Shown one piece after another: positions 44,220 through 55,339 of a stretch of 64,000 nt of DNA. The stretch comes from Apoda limacodes (lineage: Eukaryota > Arthropoda > Insecta > Lepidoptera > Limacodidae), in NCBI GenBank assembly GCA_946406115.1, contig OX291562.1, forward strand, positions 9,206,001 to 9,270,000, given 5' to 3'. The position numbers were made by a program, and so were the translations under genes. Every line of letters begins with the position of its first letter. Position 1 is the first letter of the stretch. The notes beneath the pieces were generated by a model. It saw only the letters and a list, made by a program, of their open reading frames with translations, searched no databases and was not told the DNA's origin.

Positions 44220-44579
44220 CGAAATAGCTTAAGAAGTTTTTAAATATCTGCAGTTAATCTTCTACGGAATTTCTTTTCTAATTACAATACCATTTCTAGG
44301 TAAATATATATAAAAATACCCTAGCATATTCCTTTCGTGGCATATATATTTTATGATGCAATCTCTTACAGTTCCTTTTATTAAATTATTCAGAACCTTT
44401 TATAACTTGAAATGCATAAAGTTCTCAGATATAACGACATTTACGAGCTTTATTACGCTTTTTTATGTAAGTTAAACGTGGTTGTTAAGTTTTTTTACTT
44501 ATTATTTATTATTATTGCATACAAATGAAAGTCCATATGATTTTAAACGATAGTAATATTTTTAGTTTGTAATAAATAG

Positions 44580-44655
44580 TTATTTTGAAATCTTCGTGGT
44601 TCCGATAACCGAATTAAGAGCGGGTGGAACCGCGGGCACAAGCTAGTATTTAAGA
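44580..44655 (-). repeat. Repeat A end fragment
   Basis: GTTCCGATAACCGAATTAAG followed by AGCGGGTGGAACCGCGGGCA and CAAGCTAGTA is the start of repeat A on the minus strand. Confidence 0.6.
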
Positions 44656-44672
44656 AATTCAGATAACTTATT

Positions 44673-45230
44673 CCAACTCAGATCCACAATGCATATAGAC
44701 TAACTAATAACTCACACCGCATAATTAATAGAAGCATTGTAATCTCTATCTACTGGGTGTCTGTGTGTAGGTTCTCTGTTCACGAATCAATTAGTGCTCG
44801 CGCTCCATTTTGGAATTTATCAGATTCCAATACCAGTAATGGACGATCCTTGTTATTTCCATGGGCCAATTCGTATTATTTATTCAATTATAATTCGTGA
44901 TTACCTGAACCTAGTTTAAAGTTATAATGTTATGGCAAAGAAAGTAAGTAACATATAAATGAAAGTCATACATATATTTATATTTCTGATTTACAATATT
45001 GACTTTTATAGACAGCTTTTGAGTCATTGTAAGTTACACTAAATTTAAAATTTTCGAATGAGATAATTATGTGTATTTCTTAATAGTCCAATCGGAATCC
45101 GGTTTGGGAACCAAACAATTTTAACCTGAAGTTTTACGATTTTAAAAGGTTACCAGATAAATTTGGAATAAAAACCCGTAAAATGCTCCGACGCCGGTGA
45201 GGTAAGAAGGTTGTTTTTTTCAATTTATTT
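44673..45230. repeat. Segmental duplication, block C copy 3
   Basis: Full-length partner of 41815-42340, with an extra ~60 bases near 45000-45060. Confidence 0.9.
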
Positions 45231-46009
45231 AATGAATTTTTCAAGTAGTGAGAATACAATAAATGTACCTTCCCCTGAAGCCTCGTAGGGCTTATCTGAA
45301 AAAGATGACATTGCTTTGCTCTAAAACAGAAATATTTTTACAATCTTTTTTCTAATATTTGTTAGTTTTTGCAATATATATTTGAGCACTTCATTTTATG
45401 TTTCTGGTGAAATATTTTTTGGTTTTTGCTCACCATACCTAACTATATAATGGTTATTGGTGTATTTTGGTATAATATAATTTGGTATGTAAATAGCTTA
45501 GTATTCGCATGTGTTTATGTTGTATTCGTTTATTAAGATATATTTGTTATAAAATTCGTTGCTTGGTGTAGATTATTTGTAAGTTTTTGCAATATATATA
45601 TCGTCTACGCAGCTACAAATGATGGTATTGAAAACATTTTCCTACCTTACTCTGGTTTCCCTGGTCTGATCCCTTCCAAATTTTAATAAATAGGTATTGC
45701 TTTCATAATTATATATTTAAATCATCAATATCGATTTACAATCGGCGAATATAATATACACATAGTAGAAAAATTCCAGAAAAGAAAGAGCACAAAATAG
45801 CCTCGATATAATTACCCTATACAATTAGCATCGGAGTGATTTGGTGGATTTGGTTATGAGGTTTGGAAGCCAAAAGAAACAGTTGTTGACAATTTAATGA
45901 ACTTGGTATTTATTATCGTCGTTTAGAAGGAGTGTAAACGTGGTCTTTCTTATAGAGCACAGCTAAGACTAACTACAGAATAAAAAAAATCAAACTCTTT
46001 ACTTATAAC
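45231..46009. other. No feature seen
   Basis: AT-rich sequence. TTTTTGCAATATATAT occurs twice (near 45364 and 45584). No supported gene. Confidence 0.4.
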
Positions 46010-46150
46010 AAACTAGCTGACCGGGCAGACGTTGTCCTGCATGATACCGACTGCACGATACTTATGTAGTATAATAACAAAGTTGCTGTAGGAATCCCAC
46101 GCCGAAAGCAAAATTTAGAACGGGCGGAGCAGAAGGCAAAAGCTAGCTTA
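46010..46150 (-). repeat. Repeat A end fragment
   Basis: CTAGCTGACCGGGCAGACGT, then AAAGTTGCTGTAGGAATCCC and GAACGGGCGGAGCAGAAGGC, then AAAAGCTAGC. It combines the end of one interspersed repeat and the start of repeat A. Confidence 0.55.
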
Positions 46151-47690
46151 AAGCTTTCGTATTTCTTTAAAGATGAGCATTACATAAGGTTTACGTTTAT
46201 TGTTAAATAATGGCTATGGCAAAAATGGTTATTGAAGTCAGGGAAGATATTCAGTATTCATAACACTTCGCTTCTATCTGTTTCAGATATGGAACGGTTA
46301 TTTATCAGGCCAGATATTTAAAGATAATGTTACAGAAATGAAGTATGGTGCCATAGCTTTTAGGTTCTTAGGATAAAGAGTTCCTTGGAAATGGAATTAA
46401 GTTATTAAAAAAAACGTTAGTGCGTTTAATTTATAGGCTATTTTTATTGATCAATAAAGTATTCATATACCTTAATTAACAGCAATGGATTACCTTTTTT
46501 TAAAGTAATAACAAGTATTTGAAAGACTTTTTTATAAACGTATGTATTAAATGCCGCAACACAATGTAAAATATTTCAAGAAGTGTTATATTTATTATTT
46601 GAATAATAGTATTTTAATTTTTATTGAATATGTAAAGGAAATTATTTTTGGAAACATTATCATTAGCTAAAAACTCTTGCTTTGAGAAATATATATTACA
46701 TTTACGAACAAAAAGGGGCCTTATTATTTTCATGTTAGATACTTAAAAAACCTTGTTAGCATTACAAGATTAATTAAAAATATAACTGTCAAGCTATTTC
46801 TATTATTGTAGTGTTGGAAATTGCTGGCGTGTTATTTATTTAATTGCGCGTAGAATATTCGGCATATTGTTTTTTTTTATACAGGAACAGTTTTCAAAAG
46901 CTAGTAGTAAAATCATTTTACTACTAGTTTTTGCTCGCGGCGCGTTTTATACGCTGAATTAAGTCAACGCCAACCTATGAATAACTAAAATAAATATTAT
47001 TTTAACTTTATTCTCAATTTAATATAGTACATATTAATACACAACAATTCAATATAGTAACTAAAATCAGAATTAACAGATTATTTTGTTGACTTTACAA
47101 TTGTTTAGTAAACAACTATTCGCATAGTAACGTGTTTTTAAGAGAATACGATTGGCGTCGCCTCGCAGCGTGCTTCATACAAAAGAATTTTCTAATTATT
47201 TTTGACACTTACAAATCAAACATCATAAATTTTTTACGACATGTTTTAGTAATAAATATCTAGGTCTGCAGTGTGCCAGTTTTCTATTAAATTGTATAGG
47301 TTAGTAGTTACAGAGGATTCTAGTTTTTCATACAAATGGTCTCAATTAAGATTTCATGTTAGTAAAATCATTTTTCAGGATTTAGGAAAACCATAGACAT
47401 AGATATTCTTCTTGAGATCATGTCTACAAAATATCACGGGGTCTGATCAGTAAATGTCAAAAATAGGTGAAAAATTCACTCTTAAGTAAACAAATACAGA
47501 CATGTGAGCTATGTGGCTCAGCCTGGATGCAGAAAAGAGTTGTAATAATATTCTACCACATGATATAACTTACGCTTCACGACTCCAAAACGAATAAGTC
47601 GTAGTACCTATAACCATATTCATTTTTATTGATACATTCAGTCATCGCCTTTGATAAACAGACAACGTCGATACAGTCATGACGACGCCG
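46151..47690. other. No gene seen; short palindrome at 46901-46927
   Basis: AT-rich sequence. CTAGTAGTAAAAT (46901-46913) and its complement ATTTTACTACTAG (46915-46927) flank one base. TTTTTGCTCGCGGCGCG follows, which resembles a decayed repeat start. No supported coding region. Confidence 0.5.
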
Positions 47691-47847
47691 CGACAAAATG
47701 TATTGACGGGGTGGACCCATTTGTGACGTTATAGGCTAGTCAGAGGGGCTCCCATCCTCCGTGGCGCCGCGCCCCTTACCCTATCCTGTCTAGACGACTT
47801 CGCTGACTGACTGAATGAAAGATTGTTTAGGCTGCCGTTTAACACAC
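47691..47847. other. GC-rich patch next to minisatellite
   Basis: GGTGGACCCATTTGTGACGT, CCATCCTCCGTGGCGCCGCG and CCCTATCCTGTCTAGACGAC stand out in composition. No frame or family recognised. An ORF starting at 47815 runs into the minisatellite. Confidence 0.35.
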
Positions 47848-47975
47848 ATGAATCTATCAAGCCATTCAGCACATATCTATCAAGCCATTCAGCACACATG
47901 CATATATGAAGCCATTCAGCACATAGCTATCAAGCCATTTAGCACACATGCATATATGAAGCCATTCAGCACATA
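47848..47975. repeat. Minisatellite P, left part
   Basis: Units such as CTATCAAGCCATTCAGCACA and CATATATGAAGCCATTCAGC alternate with ~20-28 bp spacing, about five times. The array resumes at 48889 after a mariner insertion. Confidence 0.92.
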
Positions 47976-48886
47976 CGAGGGAGCGTTTTTAAGTTCGCGG
48001 AATGAGAGTTGGAGGGGGTGATTAGGCTCATTAGGATCCTAACATGTTCAGTGACTCATAATTAGTAAAAATACGAGGATTCATTGTTATTAGACAATTA
48101 GTCTTTGAGCTATCGTCAATCAAGCAACATAATCGGGAGTGAAAAATGAAATATGAAAAAGAAAACGAATATCGTGCCGTTATAAAGTTCCTTCCTTACT
48201 AAGCAAGGAAAATCAGTTGCGACCATAATGAATGAGATGTAATTGGTTTACGGCAACTGTTTTCCAGGAAAAACCACGGTGTACAAGTGGCACAGTTTAT
48301 TTGAACAAGGAAGGGAAACCCTTGAAGACGACAGTCAGCTGGAAAACTCACGGCAACGGTCTTTTGGGACGCGGAAGGAATATTATCGATCGATTATAAA
48401 GATAAAGGAGTTTCTATAACCGGAGAATACATTTTAATATAAGAGCGACTAAAAGAAGCCATTAAAGAGAAAAGACGGGAAAAATAAATGACGAAAGGAG
48501 TGCTGCTTTTGCACGACAACGCGGCCCGTCCACAAGAACTGCGTTGCGTTGGCTGCCCTGCATAAGGTGGGCTTCGGAATTTTGAATCACAATACATCCC
48601 ATCACATACAGCCCAGACCTGGCCCCGAATGATTATTACCTGTTTCCAAAAACTAAAAAAGAGCTAAGGGGTAAAAAAATTACCACCAATGATGAAGTCA
48701 AGGAGGCAGTTTCGGCGTACGTTGAAGATAAAAAGAAAACATTTTTTTATGAGGGTATAAATAAATTATTTGAAAGATCTGAAAAATGTATCCGTCTTGC
48801 AGGTGAATATATTAAAAAGGAAAAATAATTTGGTTTTTTTTTCCCCCCCTTATCCCCCATTCCGCGAACACAAAAACGCTCCATCG
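47976..48886 (+). pseudogene. Decayed mariner transposon inserted in minisatellite P
   Basis: The terminal inverted repeats start CGAGGGAGCGTTTTTAAGTT and end AACACAAAAACGCTCCATCG, with TA on each side (47974-47975, 48887-48888), the usual target. The transposase is broken by stops and frameshifts but its triad is visible: TVFWDAEGI (Asp codon 48368), LLLHDNAARP (48515) and YSPDLAPNDYYLF (48616). The spacing of the last two fits a D,D34D mariner. The N-terminal helix-turn-helix region is barely readable. At 911 bp versus the usual ~1.3 kb it has internal deletions. It would have catalysed cut-and-paste transposition but is now inactive. Confidence 0.9.
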
Positions 48887-48888
48887 TA

Positions 48889-48980
48889 TGTATCAAGCCA
48901 TTCAGCACACATGTATCTATTTAGCTATTCAGCAAACATATTCATCAAGCCATTCTGCACACATGTATCTATAATATTTT
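48889..48980. repeat. Minisatellite P, right part
   Basis: TGTATCAAGCCATTCAGCAC, TTTAGCTATTCAGCAAACAT and TTCATCAAGCCATTCTGCAC continue the array interrupted at 47975. Confidence 0.9.
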
Positions 48981-48999
48981 AATCAGGAAGCTAGCGAGA

Positions 49000-49255
49000 T
49001 GGCACAATATGGTTACTAAGTCTGTGCTCACGTAAAGTGCAACCACTAAAAACGCTACCATAAAAAATAACATAAAACTTTCACAGCCTACCTTCGACAG
49101 CGGATTATGAAGAACATAAAATTTGCAGTGACAATGTCGACTTTATCGGTGTACGTCGAACTAAACTATACAAGAAAGTGGGCGTGCATGGACAAATCCG
49201 AAACTATGAATAATAGCGACAAGTACTCACAGAAGTCTCGGGTCCGATTATAATA
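49000..49255 (+). repeat. Duplicated segment G, copy 1, with short ATG frame
   Basis: AAGTGCAACCACTAAAAACG, CTACCATAAAAAATAACATA and then ATGAAGAACATAAAATTTGC parallel the segment at 54290. The frame from 49108 gives MKNIKFAVTMSTLSVYVE and stops after 48 codons. It could be a first exon of a decayed small gene family or an untyped repeat. I do not recognise the protein. Confidence 0.5.
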
Positions 49256-49699
49256 AAAACTAAAACTGCATCATTGGTTTTTTGAAAAAATTATATTCCT
49301 AGCCAGGAATCAAACCCATTGATTTTGAAAAAAAACACTTATTTATTATTAATACATTTACAGAGGAGAATATAGTTGGTTTAAAGCGTATTAGAAACAG
49401 TCTAGAGCGTCTCTCAAACCAAATGTATAATTGGTTTTTATTGCCACAACTGGCTGCATCAATTATTATTATTCAACATATTTTTATTCGTTATTCTGAT
49501 ACTGATAATTATTCAGTTGTTTTATAAAAATTATTATATTCAACAAAAAAAGAAACTGTTGTTCTATTCATCTTAAATATAAGCTACAGCTGTTTTTTCT
49601 AAGGAGTAATGCAACTCTCTCCACTGTGCAACTCTGAACATGAAGCTTCTAGAGTGGAAAGGTTGTGGCATCAATATAAATGTAAAGACTTAGGCACGA
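49256..49699. other. No feature seen
   Basis: AT-rich. CTAGCCAGGAATCAAACCCA near 49299-49318 is a B-box-like motif on the minus strand, possibly a SINE remnant. Nothing else supports it. Confidence 0.3.
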
Positions 49700-49995
49700 T
49701 TATCGGAGACCTCAGCAAAGTGTCCCTACAGGTGAGCCTGAAATGAACATGGATGAAACGAAGGTAATATTCCTTGCTGGGCCCATACCGGTTTTTGATG
49801 GAAATGCTTTGTTGTTGATGAATACACACCTAGGGCAAGTAGTCCAGTTAGGTAGAATCAACTTTAAAGAAGAGGTTAATCGAAGTATCCAGGTTTGCTG
49901 GGCTGCGTTTCAGAAATGACGTGTTTTCGTCCAAAATAACCCAGTGCCTAAAGACGAAACTCTACAACCACTGTGTGTTGCCAGTTATGACTTAC
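49700..49995 (+). pseudogene. RTE-like LINE reverse transcriptase fragment
   Basis: Across two frames: EDLSKVSLQV-like, MNMDETKVIFLAGPIPVF, then LGQVVQLGRINFKEEVNRSI, QVCWAAFQK, and SSKITQCLKTKLYNHCVLPV ending at MTY. This matches the C-terminal reverse-transcriptase order of RTE LINEs, overlapping the portion left at 37375. Frameshifts and stops show it is dead. It ends abruptly at MTY where intact elements continue to G-A/S-E-T-W. Confidence 0.82.
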
Positions 49996-50129
49996 TAACT
50001 CAAGCTCATAATCACTTTGAATTTTCATATTCAACCACCTTAATAAATTATATCCATCGTGATAGGTAAATTACACGAGAATCTAAATTAATTTTGCTCA
50101 ATATCTTAATAAACTAATTTACCCATAAA

Positions 50130-50345
50130 TTTTACAATTAATTAATTGTTTGTTTATAACTCTTTAACGCCATAACAACTGAACCGATTTGATTGAAATT
50201 TATAATGAAGATTAAACTCTGAATTAACACATAAGCTATTCAGAAAAATTCAAAAAGTCCCACAGGAATAACTATGACCCAATTCCTATATCTAGCGCTG
50301 CGGCATGTATGGCAAACCTGTGCCGCGGGAGTAACCGAACAAATT
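50130..50345 (-). repeat. Repeat A copy, degenerate
   Basis: TTGTTTGTTTATAACTCTTT, AACTGAACCGATTTGATTGA, AAAAAGTCCCACAGGAATAA and CTGTGCCGCGGGAGTAACCG follow repeat A inverted. Confidence 0.55.
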
Positions 50346-50679
50346 TAACTTAATAACCAAATATATGAAATACTTGATTCATTATTAATATTTTCAAAAT
50401 TACAGCTCTAATTATCAAAAACTTAATAAAATTAATTTTACAGGAACAGAAGTGATCAAAAAGTGATTAGAATAACTTTTCGTAGAAGTTAATTTTCTTG
50501 GTGCTTGGAATTTAATCTTAGTTCCTTACTAATGAAGTCTACAATATTTAATTTATGTACGTATAACGTGTTGGTTTTTTTTCTCTGAAGGAGTTACCAA
50601 TGGCTTGACACACACACGTAATGCTATGGGGGACAACTACTTTACGCACCAACCACTTTAGTCCTACGTGACTCCCATA
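50346..50679. other. No feature seen
   Basis: AT-rich sequence preceding the LINE; no supported gene. Confidence 0.4.
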
Positions 50680-51855
50680 TAATGTAAAAAACCATGACAT
50701 TGTCTTATTTGCTGATGACACCTCTTTGCTTTTTAAAGTTAAGAGACGACAGATATATTATAATGAATTAAATAATGCCCTTTCTAAAATTGTAAATTGG
50801 TTTAACGCTAATAATTTGTTACTTAATGAAAAAAAAACCAAATGTGTTAAATTTACATTACCAAATGTTAGTCAGAGACAGACATGTATTAATATTAGTG
50901 GCGAGCAATTAGAACTTGTTAATTCAATAGTCTTTCTTGGCATAACGCTAGACTCCAAACTTCAATGGGGTCCTCATATTGATAACCTAGCCAAAAAACT
51001 TAGCTCTGCTGTGTATGCCATCAAGAAAATAAGACAATTGACCGATGTCGACACTGCAAAAATAGTATATTTTAGCTATTTCCATAGTTTAATGACATAT
51101 GGTATCCTATTGTGGGGTAGCGCTGCTGATGTAAATACAATATTTTTGTTACAAAAAAGGGCAATCCGTGCTATTTATAAATTAGGATCTAGGATATCTC
51201 TGAGGGATAGGTTTAGGGAAGTAAAAATTTTAACTTTAGTGTCGCAGTACATATATGAAAATCTTTTATATGTGCATAAAAATATCAATAGTTTCAGCAA
51301 GAAAAGTGACGTTCACAAAGTAAATACTAGTAGTAAAAATAAGCTGTTGGTGCATGATACACGTCTACACAAAATAAGTAACTCTTTTATGGGGCAATGT
51401 ATACACTTTTACCACAAAGTTCCCAATAAAATTCAAAATCTATCAATAAGTAAATTTAAATCTTTTATCAAGCAGGTACTTTGCAAAAAGGCATACTACA
51501 ATATTTCAGAATATGTAAATGATAAAAACCTTGGGACTGATGATGCTCAATCACAGGATGCATAGGTAAACCAAATTAAAATGGAAATAACATAAAATTG
51601 TACGACTAAAAATTTTTTATTTAAAACATTAATTGTATTTTAGTTTATTTGTATTATTGATAGTGTTTTTAAAAGAGAAACTATCGAGTTTCTTGCCGGA
51701 TTCTTCTCGGTAGAAATCAACAACATTGTGAACCGGCGGGAAGGTGGGAGGGTTCAAAAAATAATATTTTATAACTTTGACGATTCAAAAGTGATTGTAA
51801 AATCCTTATTTGAATAAACCATTTTGACTTTTTGACTTTGACTTTGACTTTGACA
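50680..51855 (+). mobile_element. 5'-truncated jockey/CR1-like LINE with (GACTTT)n tail
   Basis: It holds the end of the reverse-transcriptase ORF and a 3' untranslated region reading TTTCTTGCCGGATTCTTCTC, GGTAGAAATCAACAACATTG and TTGACGATTCAAAAGTGATT. It ends in TTTTTGACTTTGACTTTGAC. This tail, with GACTTT repeats in place of poly(A), is one I know from lepidopteran LINEs. The 5' end falls within the reverse-transcriptase palm domain. Confidence 0.88.
50681..51565 (+). CDS. Reverse transcriptase C-terminal part, open frame
   Basis: An open frame of about 290 codons with no stop. It begins just before HDIVLFADDTSLLF, which holds the catalytic Asp pair (codons 50714-50719). NNLLLNEKKTKCVKF and IVFLGITLDSKLQWGPHI follow, then the thumb region LMTYGILLWGSA and LQKRAIRAIY, ending FIKQVLCKKAYYNISEYVND. 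In an intact element this would copy LINE RNA at a nicked target. The endonuclease and the first palm motifs are absent, so this copy cannot act alone. The clean frame suggests a relatively recent insertion. The tail of the frame matches no cellular gene I know. Confidence 0.85.
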   Translation, partial: NVKNHDIVLFADDTSLLFKVKRRQIYYNELNNALSKIVNWFNANNLLLNEKKTKCVKFTLPNVSQRQTCINISGEQLELVNSIVFLGITLDSKLQWGPHIDNLAKKLSSAVYAIKKIRQLTDVDTAKIVYFSYFHSLMTYGILLWGSAADVNTIFLLQKRAIRAIYKLGSRISLRDRFREVKILTLVSQYIYENLLYVHKNINSFSKKSDVHKVNTSSKNKLLVHDTRLHKISNSFMGQCIHFYHKVPNKIQNLSISKFKSFIKQVLCKKAYYNISEYVNDKNLGTDDAQSQDA

Positions 51856-52084
51856 GATGGTGACCCCATCGTCTGAGAGCAGAGTGTCTGGAGTAAAGTC
51901 GATTTATATATATCCCGCAAGTCATACATACCAGCTTTATAGTAATAGGCGGTATAGTGAAAGACCAGGGACACAATTATATACCCCTTTGCCAATTCAA
52001 GACCAACTACGTCGAAGTTATATGCTTAATCGTGTCAAAACACATTTTTTGTTAAGATTTTGCAGCAAAACAATATGCTGTCTG
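51856..52084. other. No feature seen
   Basis: Sequence between LINE tail and a repeat A copy; the ORF here has no motif. Confidence 0.35.
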
Positions 52085-52365
52085 TGTGTCTGCTATCAAT
52101 ACACGCTAAAACCGCTGTAACGATTCAGTAGGCTAAGGTATGGAAATAGTTTGAGTATCGGGGAAGTACATAGGATAGTTTTAATCCCAAAAAATTCAAA
52201 ATTTCCCGCGTGAATAACTATAACCTATCCTCAACGGACTTTAGCTACAGCTAAAGTTTGCTTTAGTAACTTCATTATTATAAAAAACGAGTTGACCTAA
52301 GAATCCTATGCCAATAACCAAATTTAGGGTGAATGAAGCCGCTGGCAAAAGCAAGTATGTTAAAA
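52085..52365 (-). repeat. Repeat A copy
   Basis: GTAACGATTCAGTAGGCTAA, AATAGTTTGAGTATCGGGGA, AATTTCCCGCGTGAATAACT, AGCTACAGCTAAAGTTTGCT and AATGAAGCCGCTGGCAAAAG follow repeat A inverted. Confidence 0.75.
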
Positions 52366-52593
52366 ACTTGATTCCGTCTAGTGCTTAACTTTATTCAATG
52401 ATTTTCACTTATCGTATTTAATGCTAAAAATGTTAGAAATTTAGGATTTAGAACTTGTGTCATAATGTACTACCGATGGCTCCACAATTCTTAGATTCGG
52501 TATCGGCGGCGATTCTTACGGCAATTCTTTGACTATAGCAATATACTTAGAATACTCTAAGTAATCGACAAACCAGTGGAAAGGAGATACTGC

Positions 52594-52709
52594 ATACAGT
52601 GCAACACATTTTTTTTACCGTTGTATGGTCGCTAGTGTTATGTAAGTTCACACAATTTTAATATGGCGATTGTAGTTCTGATTTTTTATAAAAGTTTGTT
52701 GCACTATAT
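52594..52709 (-). mobile_element. MITE Q, copy 1
   Basis: The terminal repeats ATACAGTGCAACACATTTT and AAAAGTTTGTTGCACTATAT bracket about 116 bp. The inner sequence TATGGTCGCTAGTGTTATGT and GCGATTGTAGTTCTGATTTT is the reverse complement of that in the copy at 56188. No coding capacity. Confidence 0.85.
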
Positions 52710-53094
52710 ATACAGGCCAGGGCGCGTTCTAAGTACTTTGATGATAATAAGGAAGTAAACTACAACAAGCTATAGCTTTAGCTAAAGGAATTCGTTTACA
52801 GTTATTTCTGGGAAATATTTTGAATTTTCAAAGAGAAAATGTATAAGCCACCTCTATTGTAAATTTCAGCCAAATCATGTTATCGCCCAATAGTATTTTT
52901 TAATTATATACAGTTCATCCGCTCTCCTTAACAATTAAGATTTAAACTGAGTTGCGTCTTGAACAAGCAAAAGAGACATCAAAATCCGCTGGATATGGCC
53001 ACAGGAATACCTACTATTAAACGTTATGTACCTATAGATTGCGTTGAACATAGTATCTCGACATAGAATAATTAAAAAAAAAAAAAAAAATAAT

Positions 53095-53292
53095 AATAAA
53101 ATACCCGATTGCATAAACATTAATACCTAAACAGAAATTAAATTATACTAAATATTTAACCATAATCAGACAGAGGTAGGTTCACTATATAAACTTGCAT
53201 TGAAATGAGTCCCGACTGCTTATAGTTAAATATTTAGTACGTTTTAATTTCTGTTTTGTGCTTAATATTTCTGCAGTCGGGTTTTTTTATTA
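53095..53292. repeat. Foldback, ~65-bp imperfect arms
   Basis: AAACAGAAATTAAATTATAC then TAAATATTTAAC (53129-53160) pairs with 53225-53256 with three mismatches. The symmetry continues outward through CCCGATTGCATAAACATTAA versus the complement of CTTAATATTTCTGCAGTCGG. It adjoins an 18-base A run. Confidence 0.85.
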
Positions 53293-53319
53293 GTTATTTT
53301 TTTATTTTTTTATTTACAG

Positions 53320-53605
53320 CTTTTTCGTGCAATTTATTTCCAATTTTTTGCTTGAAATCACCTTTTGAAATTTTTCATTTTGATACCCCACTCGATAGGT
53401 TTTGAAAAGAAAAGATTTTTCATGCCACGCAATTTGCGCCAAAAATCCGCCGTCTTAATTTGGCCAGAGGCCAAGACGAATCAAACCACGTTTAATTTAT
53501 TAAAATCGGTTTAGCCGTTTAGTAGTTACGAGGGAACATAGAGTCGGCCATACATACATGTCAAACACATTACCTTCTTTGGGCTTTGCCGCAGTCGGCA
53601 ATATA
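53320..53605 (+). repeat. Repeat C copy
   Basis: TTTTTCGTGCAATTTATTTC, TTGCTTGAAATCACCTTTTG, CCCCACTCGATAGGTTTTGA, TGCCACGCAATTTGCGCCAA, CGGTTTAGCCGTTTAGTAGT and GGGCTTTGCCGCAGTCGGCA follow a noncoding repeat I recognise as widespread in Lepidoptera. Near full length. Confidence 0.75.
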
Positions 53606-54289
53606 CCAATAAACGTTATTACAATAAAAAATTACGCTTAATTTCATCTAGATTTGTGTGTACGAATTTTTAAATAATAATTTACGTTCACAATAACATC
53701 GAAGTCTGGCACCCCTCATACTTAGTGTACCACAGTTATACTCTTTGGTTATGTCCGGTCCGAATTGAAGTGATGTTGGTATGGAAAGCTAGTCCTTTCG
53801 TTACCTACATATAAAACTTCAGAAACTACACTAATAAACGCTTCTATTATGTGCACATATCACTTTCACAATTGCTAGTATTTGTAAGAACTCATTGACG
53901 GCGATTTTCTTGTCTGGATAAAAAATAATTGTTCAGTAGGTATTAACAGAAGTTGTGTAATATGAATGGAAGTTGGACCGCACATATTCTGATTCGAAAT
54001 AATGTTTTTTTAACCATTTGTTACGGCTCTGGGAACCATTTTATTATTTTTAAATATTGCAAAACTTAAAATAAAATCACAATGACACACTAAATTTAAT
54101 GTTTTTTAACTTCTAGGCAGTTATATGTTTAACTATGAATTAATAAAAAAAAAATATAAAATGTTGATATCCCTAAGTTACAATGCTACAGTTACATGAG
54201 TTACAACAAAAATTAAAAGTTAAACATTCAACATGATAGTGAAATATTTTTTTAATCCAGCAAGACGGGATAGTTATAAAATCTAGTCT
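53606..54289. other. No feature seen
   Basis: AT-rich sequence; no supported gene. Confidence 0.4.
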
Positions 54290-54570
54290 GACATTAAGTG
54301 CAACCACTAAAAATGCAACCATAAAAAGGGCATAAAACTATCGTTACAAACCTTCTAACGTCGTACATTATGGAGAACATAAAACTTACAGAAATGATGC
54401 CAACTTTGTTAATTTTTGCCATGTCAGCTTGTGTACTGTGTGAATGGTTTCCGCTGCTGCTACGATCTAATAGTCTGAAGGTTGTAAAGCTCGTAGCGAG
54501 GTCGAAACTGAGTGGATATAAGTATAAGAAGGATATATTTTGGGTTTCATTACTCTTTTCTCACTGATTT
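54290..54570 (+). repeat. Duplicated segment G, copy 2, with 65-codon frame
   Basis: AAGTGCAACCACTAAAAATG, CAACCATAAAAAGGGCATAA and ATGGAGAACATAAAACTTAC match copy 1 at 49000. The frame from 54370 begins MENIKLTEMMPTLLIFAMSA, a hydrophobic N-terminus like a signal peptide or first membrane segment, and continues CVLCEWFPLLLRS to a stop at 54567. It may be a first exon or a pseudogene; function unknown. Confidence 0.5.
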
Positions 54571-55335
54571 ATTAAACAAAACCTTAGTCCTATTCCTATT
54601 ATATGAGCAGAAAACATTAAACAATTTAAATCTACACAACGTTCGGAGATGTCTTGTCCTCTCTTCATAGATTTATTATTCTCTTTCTCTTTTTTATTGC
54701 TAATTCTTGAAACATAACAGATTGAACCCAGTGTTATAGCTCAAGTTTACAACCATTCGCGACACTGATTTTACGACTAACTTTAAGGCATAGAAATGCC
54801 CTATTTATTTACCAAAAACTAGAAAAAGCCATGCTAAACATGCTTCCTAACAAAATAGTTATCAAAACCATATTACAATTACTTTTTTTTGTTTAGTGGT
54901 TTAGAAGAAACAAAAAAATAACATAAATAAGTGCTAATAGGCGATCATTCATTTAGCGCCCGCAAATAAAATAAACATGGAATGAAATATATAAATATTA
55001 CGAAAAGGGCTATTAAAGCAATTAATAATCTGCTTTCGGTTAAGTTTTGGAATATAGTATTTTATCTGTGGTTCAGGTATTTATATATCTTGCTCTAGCA
55101 ATTTGGCAAAAACATCATTCTCAGAAAACAGTTTTATGGGTTAATTTTTAGTCGGAGATAATAAATTCTTGTATGCAACTGCACTAAATTGGTATTTTAT
55201 AACACGCACCATGCTGTTTCGTAACTCGCTTCGCTTGAAAAGACTGCGTTCATATAATAATTACTATTTCGGGTGGCAATGGCAAAAAAAATTAGTAGTA
55301 TTTTTTTTTGGTTAGTTCAGCTATTGTATACAAAA
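54571..55335. other. No feature seen
   Basis: AT-rich sequence; no supported gene. Confidence 0.4.
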
Positions 55336-55339
55336 AAAA

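Noticed and set aside
43900..46150. Possible telomeric or centromeric repeats
   Set aside because: No TTAGG arrays or long homogeneous satellites were seen; the only simple sequence is one AT tract.
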